A stretch of 64,000 nt of DNA, taken from NCBI RefSeq assembly GCF_016595675.1, contig NZ_JAENJH010000011.1, positions 177,559-241,558 of the forward strand, read 5' to 3'. The notes beneath the pieces were generated by a model. That model did not search any database. It saw nothing but the letters and a program-made list of their open reading frames with translations, and was not told the DNA's origin. The DNA comes from Prauserella cavernicola. GTDB taxonomy: Bacteria > Actinomycetota > Actinomycetes > Mycobacteriales > Pseudonocardiaceae. Position 1 is the first letter of the stretch; every line of letters begins with the position of its first letter. The position numbers were made by a program, and so were the translations under genes. Shown one piece after another: positions 8,985 through 17,686 of the stretch.

Positions 8985-10001
8985 TCAGAAGCCGAGCAGA
9001 ACCTTGCCCGAGGCGGAGGCGTCCCTGGCGACGGCGAACGCGGTGGCGGCCTCGGACAATGGGAACTCGTGGCTGATCACCGGCGCCGTGTGCAGCGAGC
9101 CGTCGGCCATCGCGGCGACCACCTCGGTGAGCTCGGCGTGGAACCGGAACGACCCGGTGACGGTCAGCTCGCGGGTGGCGACCAGTCCGGACAGGAACGG
9201 TTGCTCCGGCGTCGGGGGCAGGCCGAGCAGCACGAGCCGCCCGCCGCGGCGCAGCGCGCCCACGGCCGTCGACACGCCGGCCGCGGACCCCGAGGAGTCG
9301 ATGGCGACGTCGGCCTCGAGGTCCTCGGGCGCGTTCCCGAGGACCGTGCGCGTGGCGCCCAGTTCGGTGGCCAGCCGCAGCGGGCGCTCGTGCAGGTCGC
9401 TCACCACGATCTCGCCCGCGCCCGCCCGGCGCAGTACCGCCACGACGAGCGCGCCGATCGGCCCCGCGCCGACGACGAGCACGCGCCTGCCTGCCACCTC
9501 GCCCGCTCGCGACACGGCGTGCCAGGCGACCGACGCCGGTTCGGCGAGCGCGGCCGTGCGCACGTCCAGACCCTCCGGCAGTGCCACGAGCCTGCTCGCG
9601 TCCACCACGTGCCGCTCCGCGAACGCGCCGTCGGTGTGCGGGAACCGCGCCGCGGAGCCGAGATAGCTCGTGTGCGGGCACAGGTTCTGCCGGCCCTCGG
9701 CGCAGAAGCGGCAGGTGCCGCACGGAGTCGCGGGATGGACCGTGACGGGGGTGCCCTCGGCGGGGCCGGAGCCGTCGGCGGCCGCTCGCGCGACGTGCCC
9801 GGACACCTCGTGCCCGAGCACCATCGGCCCCCGCAGCACGGACTCTCCGACGGCGCCGTGCGCGTCGTAGTGCAGGTCCGAACCGCACACGCCGCCGTGG
9901 GCGATGGCCACCACCGCCTCGTGCGGCGCCGGTTCGCGCAGGGTGCGGGTCTCCACGCGCAGGTCGCCCGCCGCGTGCGCCACCAGTGCCCGGTACTCCA
10001 C
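8985..10001 (-). CDS. idnD: zinc-dependent alcohol dehydrogenase, L-idonate 5-dehydrogenase-like
   Basis: A 338-aa medium-chain dehydrogenase. Catalytic zinc ligands: Cys in GGVCGSDLHYD and His/Glu in GHEVSGHV; structural zinc in PCGTCRFCAEGRQNLC; NAD(P) loop VVGAGPIGALV near residue 165. By family it oxidises L-idonate (or a polyol such as sorbitol) to the 5-keto sugar acid. It is last in a leftward operon with an idnO-like SDR, gntT and gntK, which makes the idonate/gluconate reading most likely. GTG 10001 is chosen because the family's VEYRALVAHAAGDL start begins there; the frame remains open to 10265 inside the upstream gene. Confidence 0.85.
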   Translation of the reverse strand: MEYRALVAHAAGDLRVETRTLREPAPHEAVVAIAHGGVCGSDLHYDAHGAVGESVLRGPMVLGHEVSGHVARAAADGSGPAEGTPVTVHPATPCGTCRFCAEGRQNLCPHTSYLGSAARFPHTDGAFAERHVVDASRLVALPEGLDVRTAALAEPASVAWHAVSRAGEVAGRRVLVVGAGPIGALVVAVLRRAGAGEIVVSDLHERPLRLATELGATRTVLGNAPEDLEADVAIDSSGSAAGVSTAVGALRRGGRLVLLGLPPTPEQPFLSGLVATRELTVTGSFRFHAELTEVVAAMADGSLHTAPVISHEFPLSEAATAFAVARDASASGKVLLGF

Positions 10002-10024
10002 GGGGTGCTCCGTTCTCGTTCGCG

Positions 10025-10777
10025 TCAGACGACGGCGGTCATGCCGCCGTCGACGAACAGGACCTGGCCGTTGACGAACGCCGAGGCGTCGGAGGCGAGG
10101 AAGACCGCGGGCCCCACCAGGTCCTCGGTCCGGCCCCAGCGCCCCGCGGGCGTGCGCCCGGTGACCCAGGCGCTGAAGTCGGCGTCGGCCACGAGTGCCG
10201 CGGTGAGCTCGGTGTCGAAGTAGCCGGGCGCGATGCCGTTGACCTGCAGGCCGTGCCCCGCCCACTCGGCCGTCATGGCCTGGGTGAGGTTGCGCAGTCC
10301 GCCCTTCGCCGCCGTGTACGCCGCTATCGACGGCCTGGCCAGCGCCGTCTGCACCGAGCAGATGTTGATGATCTTGCCCCGGCCACGCTCGAGCATGCCA
10401 CTGGCCACGGCCCTGCCGACCACGAACGCACTGGTCAGGTCGGTGCGCAGCACCGCCTCCCAGTCGGCCAGCGCGAGCTCCAGCATCGGCTGCCGGTGCT
10501 GGAAACCCGCGTTGTTGACGAGGATGTCGATGCCACCGTGGCGCTCGGTCAGCGCGGCGACACCGGCCGAGACGGCCGCCTCGTCGGTGACGTCGAACGC
10601 CACCGCCTCGGCGCCGAGCTCGGCGCGCGCGGCTTCGAGCCGGTCCGGATCACGGCCGTTGAGCACGACCGTGGCGCCTGCCGCGGCCAGCCCCGCGGCG
10701 ATCGCCCTGCCGAGGCCCCGGCTGCTGCCGGTGACGAGCGCGACCCGGCCGGTGAGGTCGAACAGTGTGTGCGACAA
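10025..10777 (-). CDS. idnO: SDR family oxidoreductase, gluconate 5-dehydrogenase-like
   Basis: A 250-aa short-chain dehydrogenase with cofactor loop TGSSRGLGRAI (16-26), NNAG near residue 88, catalytic Ser/Tyr/Lys region (CSVQTALARPSIAAYTAAKGG) and C-terminal GQVLFVDGGM. By family it interconverts 5-ketogluconate and D-gluconate, the second step of idonate use. It sits between the idnD-like gene and the gluconate permease in the same leftward operon, 14-23 bases from each neighbour. The enzymatic name is inferred from context, as SDR sequences alone do not fix the substrate. Confidence 0.85.
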   Translation of the reverse strand: MSHTLFDLTGRVALVTGSSRGLGRAIAAGLAAAGATVVLNGRDPDRLEAARAELGAEAVAFDVTDEAAVSAGVAALTERHGGIDILVNNAGFQHRQPMLELALADWEAVLRTDLTSAFVVGRAVASGMLERGRGKIINICSVQTALARPSIAAYTAAKGGLRNLTQAMTAEWAGHGLQVNGIAPGYFDTELTAALVADADFSAWVTGRTPAGRWGRTEDLVGPAVFLASDASAFVNGQVLFVDGGMTAVV

Positions 10778-10791
10778 AGGATTCTCCCGGT

Positions 10792-12177
<1,386 letters not shown>

Positions 12178-12216
12178 ACGTGAGCTCCGTTGCTTCCGTG
12201 CGTGAGAGGGACTTGC

Positions 12217-12726
12217 TCAGGCGGGCAGGCCGAGCCGCGCGAGCGCGGTCGCGGCGACCCGCTCGGGGCCGTCGGTGACGTCGACGGTGACGCCGTCCTC
12301 GCCGGTGGCGAGGGGTTCGAGGTCGGCGAACTGGGAGCCGAGCAGTGAGGGCGGCATGAAGTGCCCCGAGCGCGCGGCCAGGCGGGCGCCGACGGTGTCG
12401 GTGGTGCCGTGCAGGTAGACGAACCGGACGTGCGCGGTCGCCTCGCGGAGGATGTCGCGGTAGGCGCGCTTGAGCGCCGAACACGTCACGACGGTGTTCT
12501 CGCCCGCGGCGTCGCACTCGCTGATCCAGTCGCGGATCGCGCGCAGCCACGGCTCCCGGTCGGCGTCGGTGAGCGGCGTGCCCGCCGACATCTTCTCGAT
12601 GTTGGACCGCGGGTGGAACTCGTCGGCTTCGGCCATGCGCCAGTCGAGTCTGTCCCTGAACAGCTCGGCGATGGTGGTCTTGCCCGAGCCGGACACACCC
12701 ATCACCACCAGGCACGTCGACGTCAT
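12217..12726 (-). CDS. gntK: gluconokinase
   Basis: A 169-aa P-loop kinase that phosphorylates D-gluconate to 6-phosphogluconate. Walker A GVSGSGKTT lies at 10-18, followed by the family segments ADEFHPRSNIEKMSAGTPLTDADREPWL and TCSALKRAYRDILR split around the core, and the lid GHFMPPSLLGSQFADLE. Length matches thermoresistant GntK. The ATG at 12726 is chosen because MTSTCLVVMGVSGSGK is the normal start; the frame continues into regulator DNA and is spurious there. It is the first gene of the leftward operon, directly next to the palindrome at 12750-12770. Confidence 0.95.
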   Translation of the reverse strand: MTSTCLVVMGVSGSGKTTIAELFRDRLDWRMAEADEFHPRSNIEKMSAGTPLTDADREPWLRAIRDWISECDAAGENTVVTCSALKRAYRDILREATAHVRFVYLHGTTDTVGARLAARSGHFMPPSLLGSQFADLEPLATGEDGVTVDVTDGPERVAATALARLGLPA

Positions 12727-12749
12727 GACCGCTCCTCGTTGAAAGGTAC

Positions 12750-12770
12750 TATCTTTGGCGCCGAAAGATA
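12750..12770. promoter_or_regulatory. palindromic operator between gntK and gntR
   Basis: A perfect 7-bp inverted repeat (TATCTTT at 12750-12756 and AAAGATA at 12764-12770) separated by 7 bases that themselves contain GGCGCC. It is one of the few AT-rich spots in a GC-rich intergenic region of 94 bases, placed 24 bases upstream of the gntK start and 51 bases upstream of gntR. The position and symmetry fit an operator for the divergently encoded GntR regulator controlling both directions. Confidence 0.7.
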
Positions 12771-12820
12771 ACACCATTGGCGGACGAGGGGGAAGTACCC
12801 CTCGGAGATAGGCTCGGACC

Positions 12821-13537
12821 GTGGACGTGGGATACGAGTCTGGTGTCGAGGTCAGGCACAGTTCTGTGCTGGACACCATCGGGCTCGAGATCACGTGCGG
12901 CGAGCTGGCGCCCGGCGACGTCCTCACGCTCGACCGCATCCAGGAACGCTTCTGCGTCTCCCGCACGGTCGCGCGCGAGACGATGCGGATCCTGGAGTCG
13001 ATGGGTCTGGTCATCTCGCGGCGGCGGGTGGGGATCACCGTGCAGCCGCGCGACTCGTGGAACGTCTTCGACCCCAGGGTCATCTGGTGGCGGCTGTCCG
13101 GGACGGGCCGTGACGAGCAGCTGCGCTCGCTGACCGAACTGCGCATCGCGGTGGAGCCGCTGGCGGCGGGCGCGGCGGCGCGCAGCGCGTCGGCGGCGGA
13201 GCGCGCCCGCGTGGTCGAGGTGGGGGCGCAGATGCGGGTGCTGGGCGAGGCGGGCGAGCTCGATGAGTTCCTCGAACTCGACATCGCCTTCCACGAGGTG
13301 CTGCTGCGCGCGAGCGGCAACGAGATGTTCGGCGCGCTCGCCGACGTGGTGGCCGCGGTGCTGCGCGGCCGCACCCAGCTGGGGCTTATGCCGCACCAGC
13401 CGGTGCCCGAGGCGCTCGACCTGCACGAGGAGGTCGCCGCCGCCGTGGCCGGCGGCCGCGCCGTGGACGCCGAGGACGGCATGCGAGAACTCCTCGCGGA
13501 GGTCCGCGACGCGATGCTCCCCCTCTGGCGCCGCTAA
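12821..13537 (+). CDS. gntR: GntR family (FadR subfamily) regulator of gluconate genes
   Basis: A 238-aa repressor-type protein starting at GTG 12821. It has an N-terminal winged helix (LTLDRIQERFCVSRTVARETM, then ISRRRVGITVQPR, in residues 35-75) and a C-terminal all-helical FCD ligand domain (IAVEPLAAGAAAR, DIAFHEVLLRASGN, DLHEEVAAAVAGG) carrying the Asp and His residues that bind metal and ligand. It is divergent from the gntK-gntT-idnO-idnD operon and most likely responds to gluconate or a 6-phosphogluconate-like acid. Downstream lies the first 21-bp repeat array. Confidence 0.9.
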   Translation: MDVGYESGVEVRHSSVLDTIGLEITCGELAPGDVLTLDRIQERFCVSRTVARETMRILESMGLVISRRRVGITVQPRDSWNVFDPRVIWWRLSGTGRDEQLRSLTELRIAVEPLAAGAAARSASAAERARVVEVGAQMRVLGEAGELDEFLELDIAFHEVLLRASGNEMFGALADVVAAVLRGRTQLGLMPHQPVPEALDLHEEVAAAVAGGRAVDAEDGMRELLAEVRDAMLPLWRR

Positions 13538-13547
13538 CGCGCCCGGC

Positions 13548-13692
13548 GCGAGTCCCCCGCTCGGGCCCGCGAGTCCCCCGCTCCGGCGCGCGAGTTCTGC
13601 ATTCGGGCGCGCGAGTCCCCCGCTCCAGACTGCGAGTTCTGCGCTCGGGTGCGAGTCGTGCGCTCCAGGCCGCGAGTTGTGCAGTCCTGACG
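13548..13692 (+). repeat. 21-bp degenerate tandem array A (7 units) downstream of gntR
   Basis: Seven units begin with GCGAGT at 13548, 13569, 13590, 13611, 13632, 13651 and 13672: spacing 21 except one of 19. The consensus is about GCGAGTYNYSCRCTCSRGNNC. Each unit contains GAGT...RCTC, able to form a 4-bp stem with a 5-base loop, and CTC of one unit can also pair with GAG of the next. The array starts 11 bases after the gntR stop and fills the convergent gap to the next gene's stop. It is the same family as array B. Confidence 0.9.
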
Positions 13693-13705
13693 GCGAACTC
13701 GACCG

Positions 13706-14287
13706 TCAGGCCTCGCGGGCGGCGATGCCGGGGTAGGAGAGCACGAGTCCGGACTCGTCGTAGAGCAGGGTGCAGCTGAACTCGAAAGCGCGGGCGGCGT
13801 AGTCGTAGCGTTGCCTGCCGCCGTCGTTGTCGAGACGCCGGTAGGCCTGTTCCAGACGTTCGATGGTGAGATCCGCCGCGCGGACGTACGCCGCGGGCGC
13901 CGCCGCGCGGTCTCCGGCGGCCAGCGCGAGGCGGTGCACCGGCAGGGTGTTGGTCATCGCCGAGGACTCCAGGTCTACGTCGAGGCAGCCGTCGAGCCGG
14001 GGCGCGGCGGCGTCGTCGATGCGCCAGTGGCCGTCGCCGTCGGCGTCGAGGACGGTGGTGCGCGCGCCGGTCGCCCAGCGGGCGGTCACCTCCGCGCGTC
14101 GCGTCCGCCAGCCGCCGTCCACGGTGATGTCGTATCCGACGATCCACGGAACCTCGTGCTCGACCGCGGTGGTGCAGCCACGGATCCGGTACCCGTCGCC
14201 GGCTCGCTCGAAGTAGGCGACCTCGAATCCGAGCCGGGCCAGCTCGTGTGACCACGCGGCGCTCGCGGGCGGTGCGGCGAAGGCCAT
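13706..14287 (-). CDS. putative glycolipid-binding domain protein
   Basis: A 193-aa protein from ATG 14287. The pattern (beta-rich, RGCTTAVEHEVPWIVGYDITVD, conserved MTNTLPVHRL, CTLLYDESGLVLSYPGIA at the C-terminus) matches the PF06475-like glycolipid-binding proteins, soluble proteins of uncertain role. The frame stays open upstream to 14530, but that segment is the 21-bp array read in a period-7 pattern and is not convincing protein. The gene is flanked by arrays A and B in opposite orientation. No operon partner is evident. Confidence 0.75.
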   Translation of the reverse strand: MAFAAPPASAAWSHELARLGFEVAYFERAGDGYRIRGCTTAVEHEVPWIVGYDITVDGGWRTRRAEVTARWATGARTTVLDADGDGHWRIDDAAAPRLDGCLDVDLESSAMTNTLPVHRLALAAGDRAAAPAAYVRAADLTIERLEQAYRRLDNDGGRQRYDYAARAFEFSCTLLYDESGLVLSYPGIAAREA

Positions 14288-14341
14288 ACCGCCACGGTAG
14301 CCGCGAACGTGCCGGTCGCGACGCCGGACGGTTCGGCTGGC

Positions 14342-14593
14342 GGTCTGGAGCGCACGACTCGTGGTCGGGAGTGCACGACTCGCGGTCCGGCATGCACGAC
14401 TCGCGCGCGGCTCTGCACGACTCGCGGTCCCGGGCGCACGACACGCACTCTGGAATGCACGACCCGCGGAGCCGGCGGCGCGACCATCCGGCCGGAAGGT
14501 GCGATTCGCGAGCGGGAGCGCGCAACTCACGCGCCCGAGTGCGGGACTCGCGAGCCGGAGTGGGGGACTCGCGCGCCCGAGTGCACAACTCGC
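14342..14593 (-). repeat. 21-bp degenerate tandem array B (12 units) downstream of the GMC oxidoreductase gene
   Basis: Read on the minus strand, units start at 14593, 14572, 14551, 14530, 14509, 14488, 14467, 14446, 14425, 14404, 14383 and 14362, an exact 21-base period. A weak thirteenth may follow at 14341. Many units read GCGAGTCGTGC or GCGAGTTGTGC followed by RCTC; the central ones (14509, 14488) are most diverged. The array begins 3 bases after the oxidoreductase stop at 14597 and fills the 309-base gap before the glycolipid-binding gene. No other gene is seen in this gap. Confidence 0.92.
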
Positions 14594-14596
14594 GGG

Positions 14597-16150
14597 TTAG
14601 GGGGTTGCGTCCTGCGCCAGTAGGTCGGCGCATTTCTCGCCGATCGCCATCGTGGTGATGCACGGGTTCACCGCCACCAGGAACGGCATGGCGGAGCCGT
14701 CGGCGACGCGCAGGCCCTCCACGCCGCGCACCCGCAGCCGCTCGTCGAGCGGAGCCAACGGGTCGCTCGCGGGCCCCATCTTCACCGTGCACGCGGGATG
14801 GTAGACGGTGTTGTGCGTCTTGCACAGGTAGTCGGCGATCTCGTCGTCACTCGTCGCGTCTACCCCGGGCGCCAGCTCGGGTCCCGCCCACTCGGCCATC
14901 GCGGGCTGGGACACGATCTTGCGCGCCAGCCGGATCCCGTACGTCATCACCGCCAGGTCGTGCGGGTCGGTGAAGTACCGCGGATCCACCTTCGGCTTGT
15001 CGCGGAAGTCCCTGGTGCGCAGGCGGACCGTGCCGGTGGAACGGGCGCGGGTGACGTTCGGCGTCAGGCAGAACCCGTTCTCCGTGGTCGGGTAGCCGTG
15101 CCGCAGAGTGTTGAGGTCGAACGGCACGGAGCCGTAGTGGAACATCAGGTCCGGCCGGTCGAGCCTCGGGTCCGTCCTGGTGAAGATGCCGATCTCCCAC
15201 CACTGCGTCGACTCGGTGATCATCGGCCTGCGCGCCTCCCACTGGATGACGCCCTCGGGATGGTCCTGCAGGTTCTCGCCGACGCCGGGGGAGTCCACCA
15301 GCACCTCGATCCCGAGCCCGATGAGGTGCTCGGCCGGCCCGATCCCCGAGAGCATCAGCAGCTTGGGCGTGTCGATGGCGCCGGTGCTCACGATCACCTC
15401 GCGCCGTGCCACGATCCGTTCGCTGTGCAGCAGGTCCTCGGTGAGCACCTCCACGCCGGTGCAGCGCAGCCCGTCGAACGTGAGCCGCTTGGCCCGCACC
15501 CCGGTGCGAACCTCCAGATTGGACCGCTTTCCCAGGATAGGGTGCAGGTAGGACACCGACGCCGACGAGCGCGTGCCGTCCTCCCGCGCGTTGATCTGGA
15601 ACCAGTTGGCGCCGTGGGTCACGGTGGTGCCGGAGTTGAACTCGGTGCGCGGGATCCCCGCCTGCTCGCACGCCTGCAGCAGCGCGGCGCCCGTGGGGTC
15701 CTTCGGCGGCACCGAGCGGATCGTCACCGGACCCGAGCGGCCGTGGTGCTCGCCGGGCCCGTCGTTGGTCTCGAGCTCGCGGTACAGCGGGAAGACGTCG
15801 GCGGCCGACCAGCCGGGCAGGCCGAGCGAGGCCCACTCGTCGAGATCCTCGGCAGGTGCCCAGAACGCGATGCACGAGTTGTGCGACGAGCAGCCGCCGA
15901 GCACCTTCGCCCTCGCGTGCCGCAGGAACGAGTTGCCAGCCTCCTGCGGCTCGACGAGGTAGTCCCAGTCGTAGCCCGACTCCAGCAGCTCCATCCACCT
16001 GGTCAGCTCCAGCACCGCAGGCGCGTCCACATCGGATGGTCCGGCTTCCAGCAGGCACACGGTCGCGTTCTCGTTCTCCGAGAGGCGGGCCGCCACGACC
16101 GATCCGGCCGTGCCGCCGCCGACGACGACGTAGTCGAACTCGCGGGTCAC
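14597..16150 (-). CDS. betA: GMC family oxidoreductase, choline dehydrogenase-like
   Basis: A 517-aa FAD enzyme. The dinucleotide motif VVVGGGTAGSVVAARL lies at 8-23, the GMC signature RAKVLGGCSSHN near 80, the second signature STGAIDTPKLLMLSGIGPAEHL, the active-site His region YHPACTVKMG, and the C-terminal FAD/His/Asn segment MPFLVAVNPCITTMAIGE. By family it oxidises an alcohol such as choline to the aldehyde. The GTG at 16150 overlaps the permease stop by four bases, and the operon's aldehyde dehydrogenase supports choline or a similar amino alcohol as substrate. The symbol is a best guess: GMC specificity cannot be read from sequence. Confidence 0.8.
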   Translation of the reverse strand: MTREFDYVVVGGGTAGSVVAARLSENENATVCLLEAGPSDVDAPAVLELTRWMELLESGYDWDYLVEPQEAGNSFLRHARAKVLGGCSSHNSCIAFWAPAEDLDEWASLGLPGWSAADVFPLYRELETNDGPGEHHGRSGPVTIRSVPPKDPTGAALLQACEQAGIPRTEFNSGTTVTHGANWFQINAREDGTRSSASVSYLHPILGKRSNLEVRTGVRAKRLTFDGLRCTGVEVLTEDLLHSERIVARREVIVSTGAIDTPKLLMLSGIGPAEHLIGLGIEVLVDSPGVGENLQDHPEGVIQWEARRPMITESTQWWEIGIFTRTDPRLDRPDLMFHYGSVPFDLNTLRHGYPTTENGFCLTPNVTRARSTGTVRLRTRDFRDKPKVDPRYFTDPHDLAVMTYGIRLARKIVSQPAMAEWAGPELAPGVDATSDDEIADYLCKTHNTVYHPACTVKMGPASDPLAPLDERLRVRGVEGLRVADGSAMPFLVAVNPCITTMAIGEKCADLLAQDATP

Positions 16151-17670
16151 GCTGTCTCCTTGTCCTCGGGCTCGTCCTCGGGCGAATCGAGCGCGTGGTC
16201 GGGTAGCACTCCGCTGCCCCGGCGCAGGAAGAACCAGTAGTAGGCGAACCCGAGCGCGGCGACGATGCCGATGAACAGCACCGCACCCCACTGCAGATAC
16301 CAGTGGTAGGGCGGCTCCGCGTTGTAGACGTCGCGACGTGGCCAGGCGAGGTTCACGACCATCCCCGCGCCCCACAGCACGCCGAGGATGTTCACCGGAA
16401 GCCCCCACCGGCCGAGCGAGAAGTACCCGCCGCCGGTGTCGGGTGGCGGCCACTGCCCGCGCAGCCGCTTGACGAGCATCGGGATCGTCACCAGCAGGTA
16501 CGCCAGGTAGATCATGACGATGCCGATGCTGGTGATCACGGTGAAGATCTGGGGCTGACCGACGTTGACGACCAGGATCACCACGGCGAGCGCGCCGGTG
16601 ACGAGCGCGGGCACCACCGGGGTCCGACGTTTCGGGTCCACTGTGGCCAGAATCCGGCCCGCGGGCAGGTTGTTGTCGCGCGCCATCGCGAACATCATGC
16701 GGATGGCCGCCGACTGCACGGCCAGGTTGCAGACCGTGATCGCGATGACCACCGACCACAGCAGCGCCGTGCCGAGCCCGCTGCCGAGCGTGTTCAGCAC
16801 GATGAACTGCAGTCCGCCCTCGGCGATGCGCGGGTCGGTGATGTCACCCACCGCCATGAGTGCGAACAGCAGGATAAGCCCGCCGATCAGGAACGACGCG
16901 ATGAGCGCGCGCAAGATCGCGCGGGGAGCGTTGCGGCGCGGGTTGTGGCTCTCCTCGCCGAGCGAGCTCGCCGTGTCGAACCCGTACATCACGTAGGTCG
17001 AGGCGAGCGCGGCGATGAGGAACGCGCCCAGGTAGCCGCCGGGACGGCCCTCGCCGGTGCCCTGCGTCTCGAACACCACGCCGGGCCCGCGCGTGATGTT
17101 CACGGCCAGCAGGATGATCAGCAGCACGGCCGCGATCAGCTCGATGAACACGCCCGCGCTGTTGATGCGCGCCATGAGCTTGACGCCGTAGGCGTTGACG
17201 GCGGTGGTGAACACGATCAGCGCCGTGCCCAGGATGACGGCGTTGAGGGCGTCGTCGCCGGAGAACCGGAAGATGTCCGAGATCTGCGGCAGCGTGATCT
17301 GGTAGGCCAGCGCCACGGCGGCGATCGTGACGATCGAGGCGGTGAGCATCATCCACCCCGCCAGCCACGCCACGTGCCTGCTGCCCATGCGCTTCGACCA
17401 GTTGTAGATCGAGCCCGCCACCGGGTAGTGCGCCGCGAGCTCGGCGAACGACAGGGCCACCATGAGCTGGCCGACGAACACCATCGGCCACGACCACCAG
17501 TAGGCGGGCCCGCCGAAGCCGAAGCCGAAGTAGAAGAGCTGGAACGTGCCGGTCAGGATCGAGATGTAGCTGATCCCGGCCGCGAAGGTGTGGAAGTTGC
17601 CGAGCGATCTCTGGAGCTGGGGCTTGTAACCGAATCCGGCGAGCCCGTCATCGACCCTGTCAGCGCTCAT
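16147..17670 (-). CDS. APC family amino acid/amine permease
   Basis: A 507-aa transporter with about 12 hydrophobic helices. Family features: the N-terminal GYKPQLQRSLGNFHTFAAG, GPAYWWSWPMVFVGQLMVA, SIYNWSKRMGSRHVAWLAG and the conserved STYVMYGFDTASSLGEESHNPRRNAPRAI region. This resembles the GABA/choline-type branch of APC permeases. It sits between the aldehyde dehydrogenase and the GMC oxidoreductase in one leftward operon, so it probably imports the amine or amino alcohol they oxidise. The substrate is inferred from context. Confidence 0.87.
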   Translation of the reverse strand: MSADRVDDGLAGFGYKPQLQRSLGNFHTFAAGISYISILTGTFQLFYFGFGFGGPAYWWSWPMVFVGQLMVALSFAELAAHYPVAGSIYNWSKRMGSRHVAWLAGWMMLTASIVTIAAVALAYQITLPQISDIFRFSGDDALNAVILGTALIVFTTAVNAYGVKLMARINSAGVFIELIAAVLLIILLAVNITRGPGVVFETQGTGEGRPGGYLGAFLIAALASTYVMYGFDTASSLGEESHNPRRNAPRAILRALIASFLIGGLILLFALMAVGDITDPRIAEGGLQFIVLNTLGSGLGTALLWSVVIAITVCNLAVQSAAIRMMFAMARDNNLPAGRILATVDPKRRTPVVPALVTGALAVVILVVNVGQPQIFTVITSIGIVMIYLAYLLVTIPMLVKRLRGQWPPPDTGGGYFSLGRWGLPVNILGVLWGAGMVVNLAWPRRDVYNAEPPYHWYLQWGAVLFIGIVAALGFAYYWFFLRRGSGVLPDHALDSPEDEPEDKETA

Positions 17671-17686
17671 GGCCGTCCCTCTCGCG

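Noticed and set aside
13538..14600. Arrays A and B as a CRISPR locus
   Set aside because: Units are 21 bp, degenerate and contiguous without unique spacers of regular size, and no cas genes are near.
14309..14623. Open frames with 7-residue repeats across array B (both strands)
   Set aside because: They arise from the 21-base period (7 codons) and are open in several frames at once; no ribosome site or family similarity.
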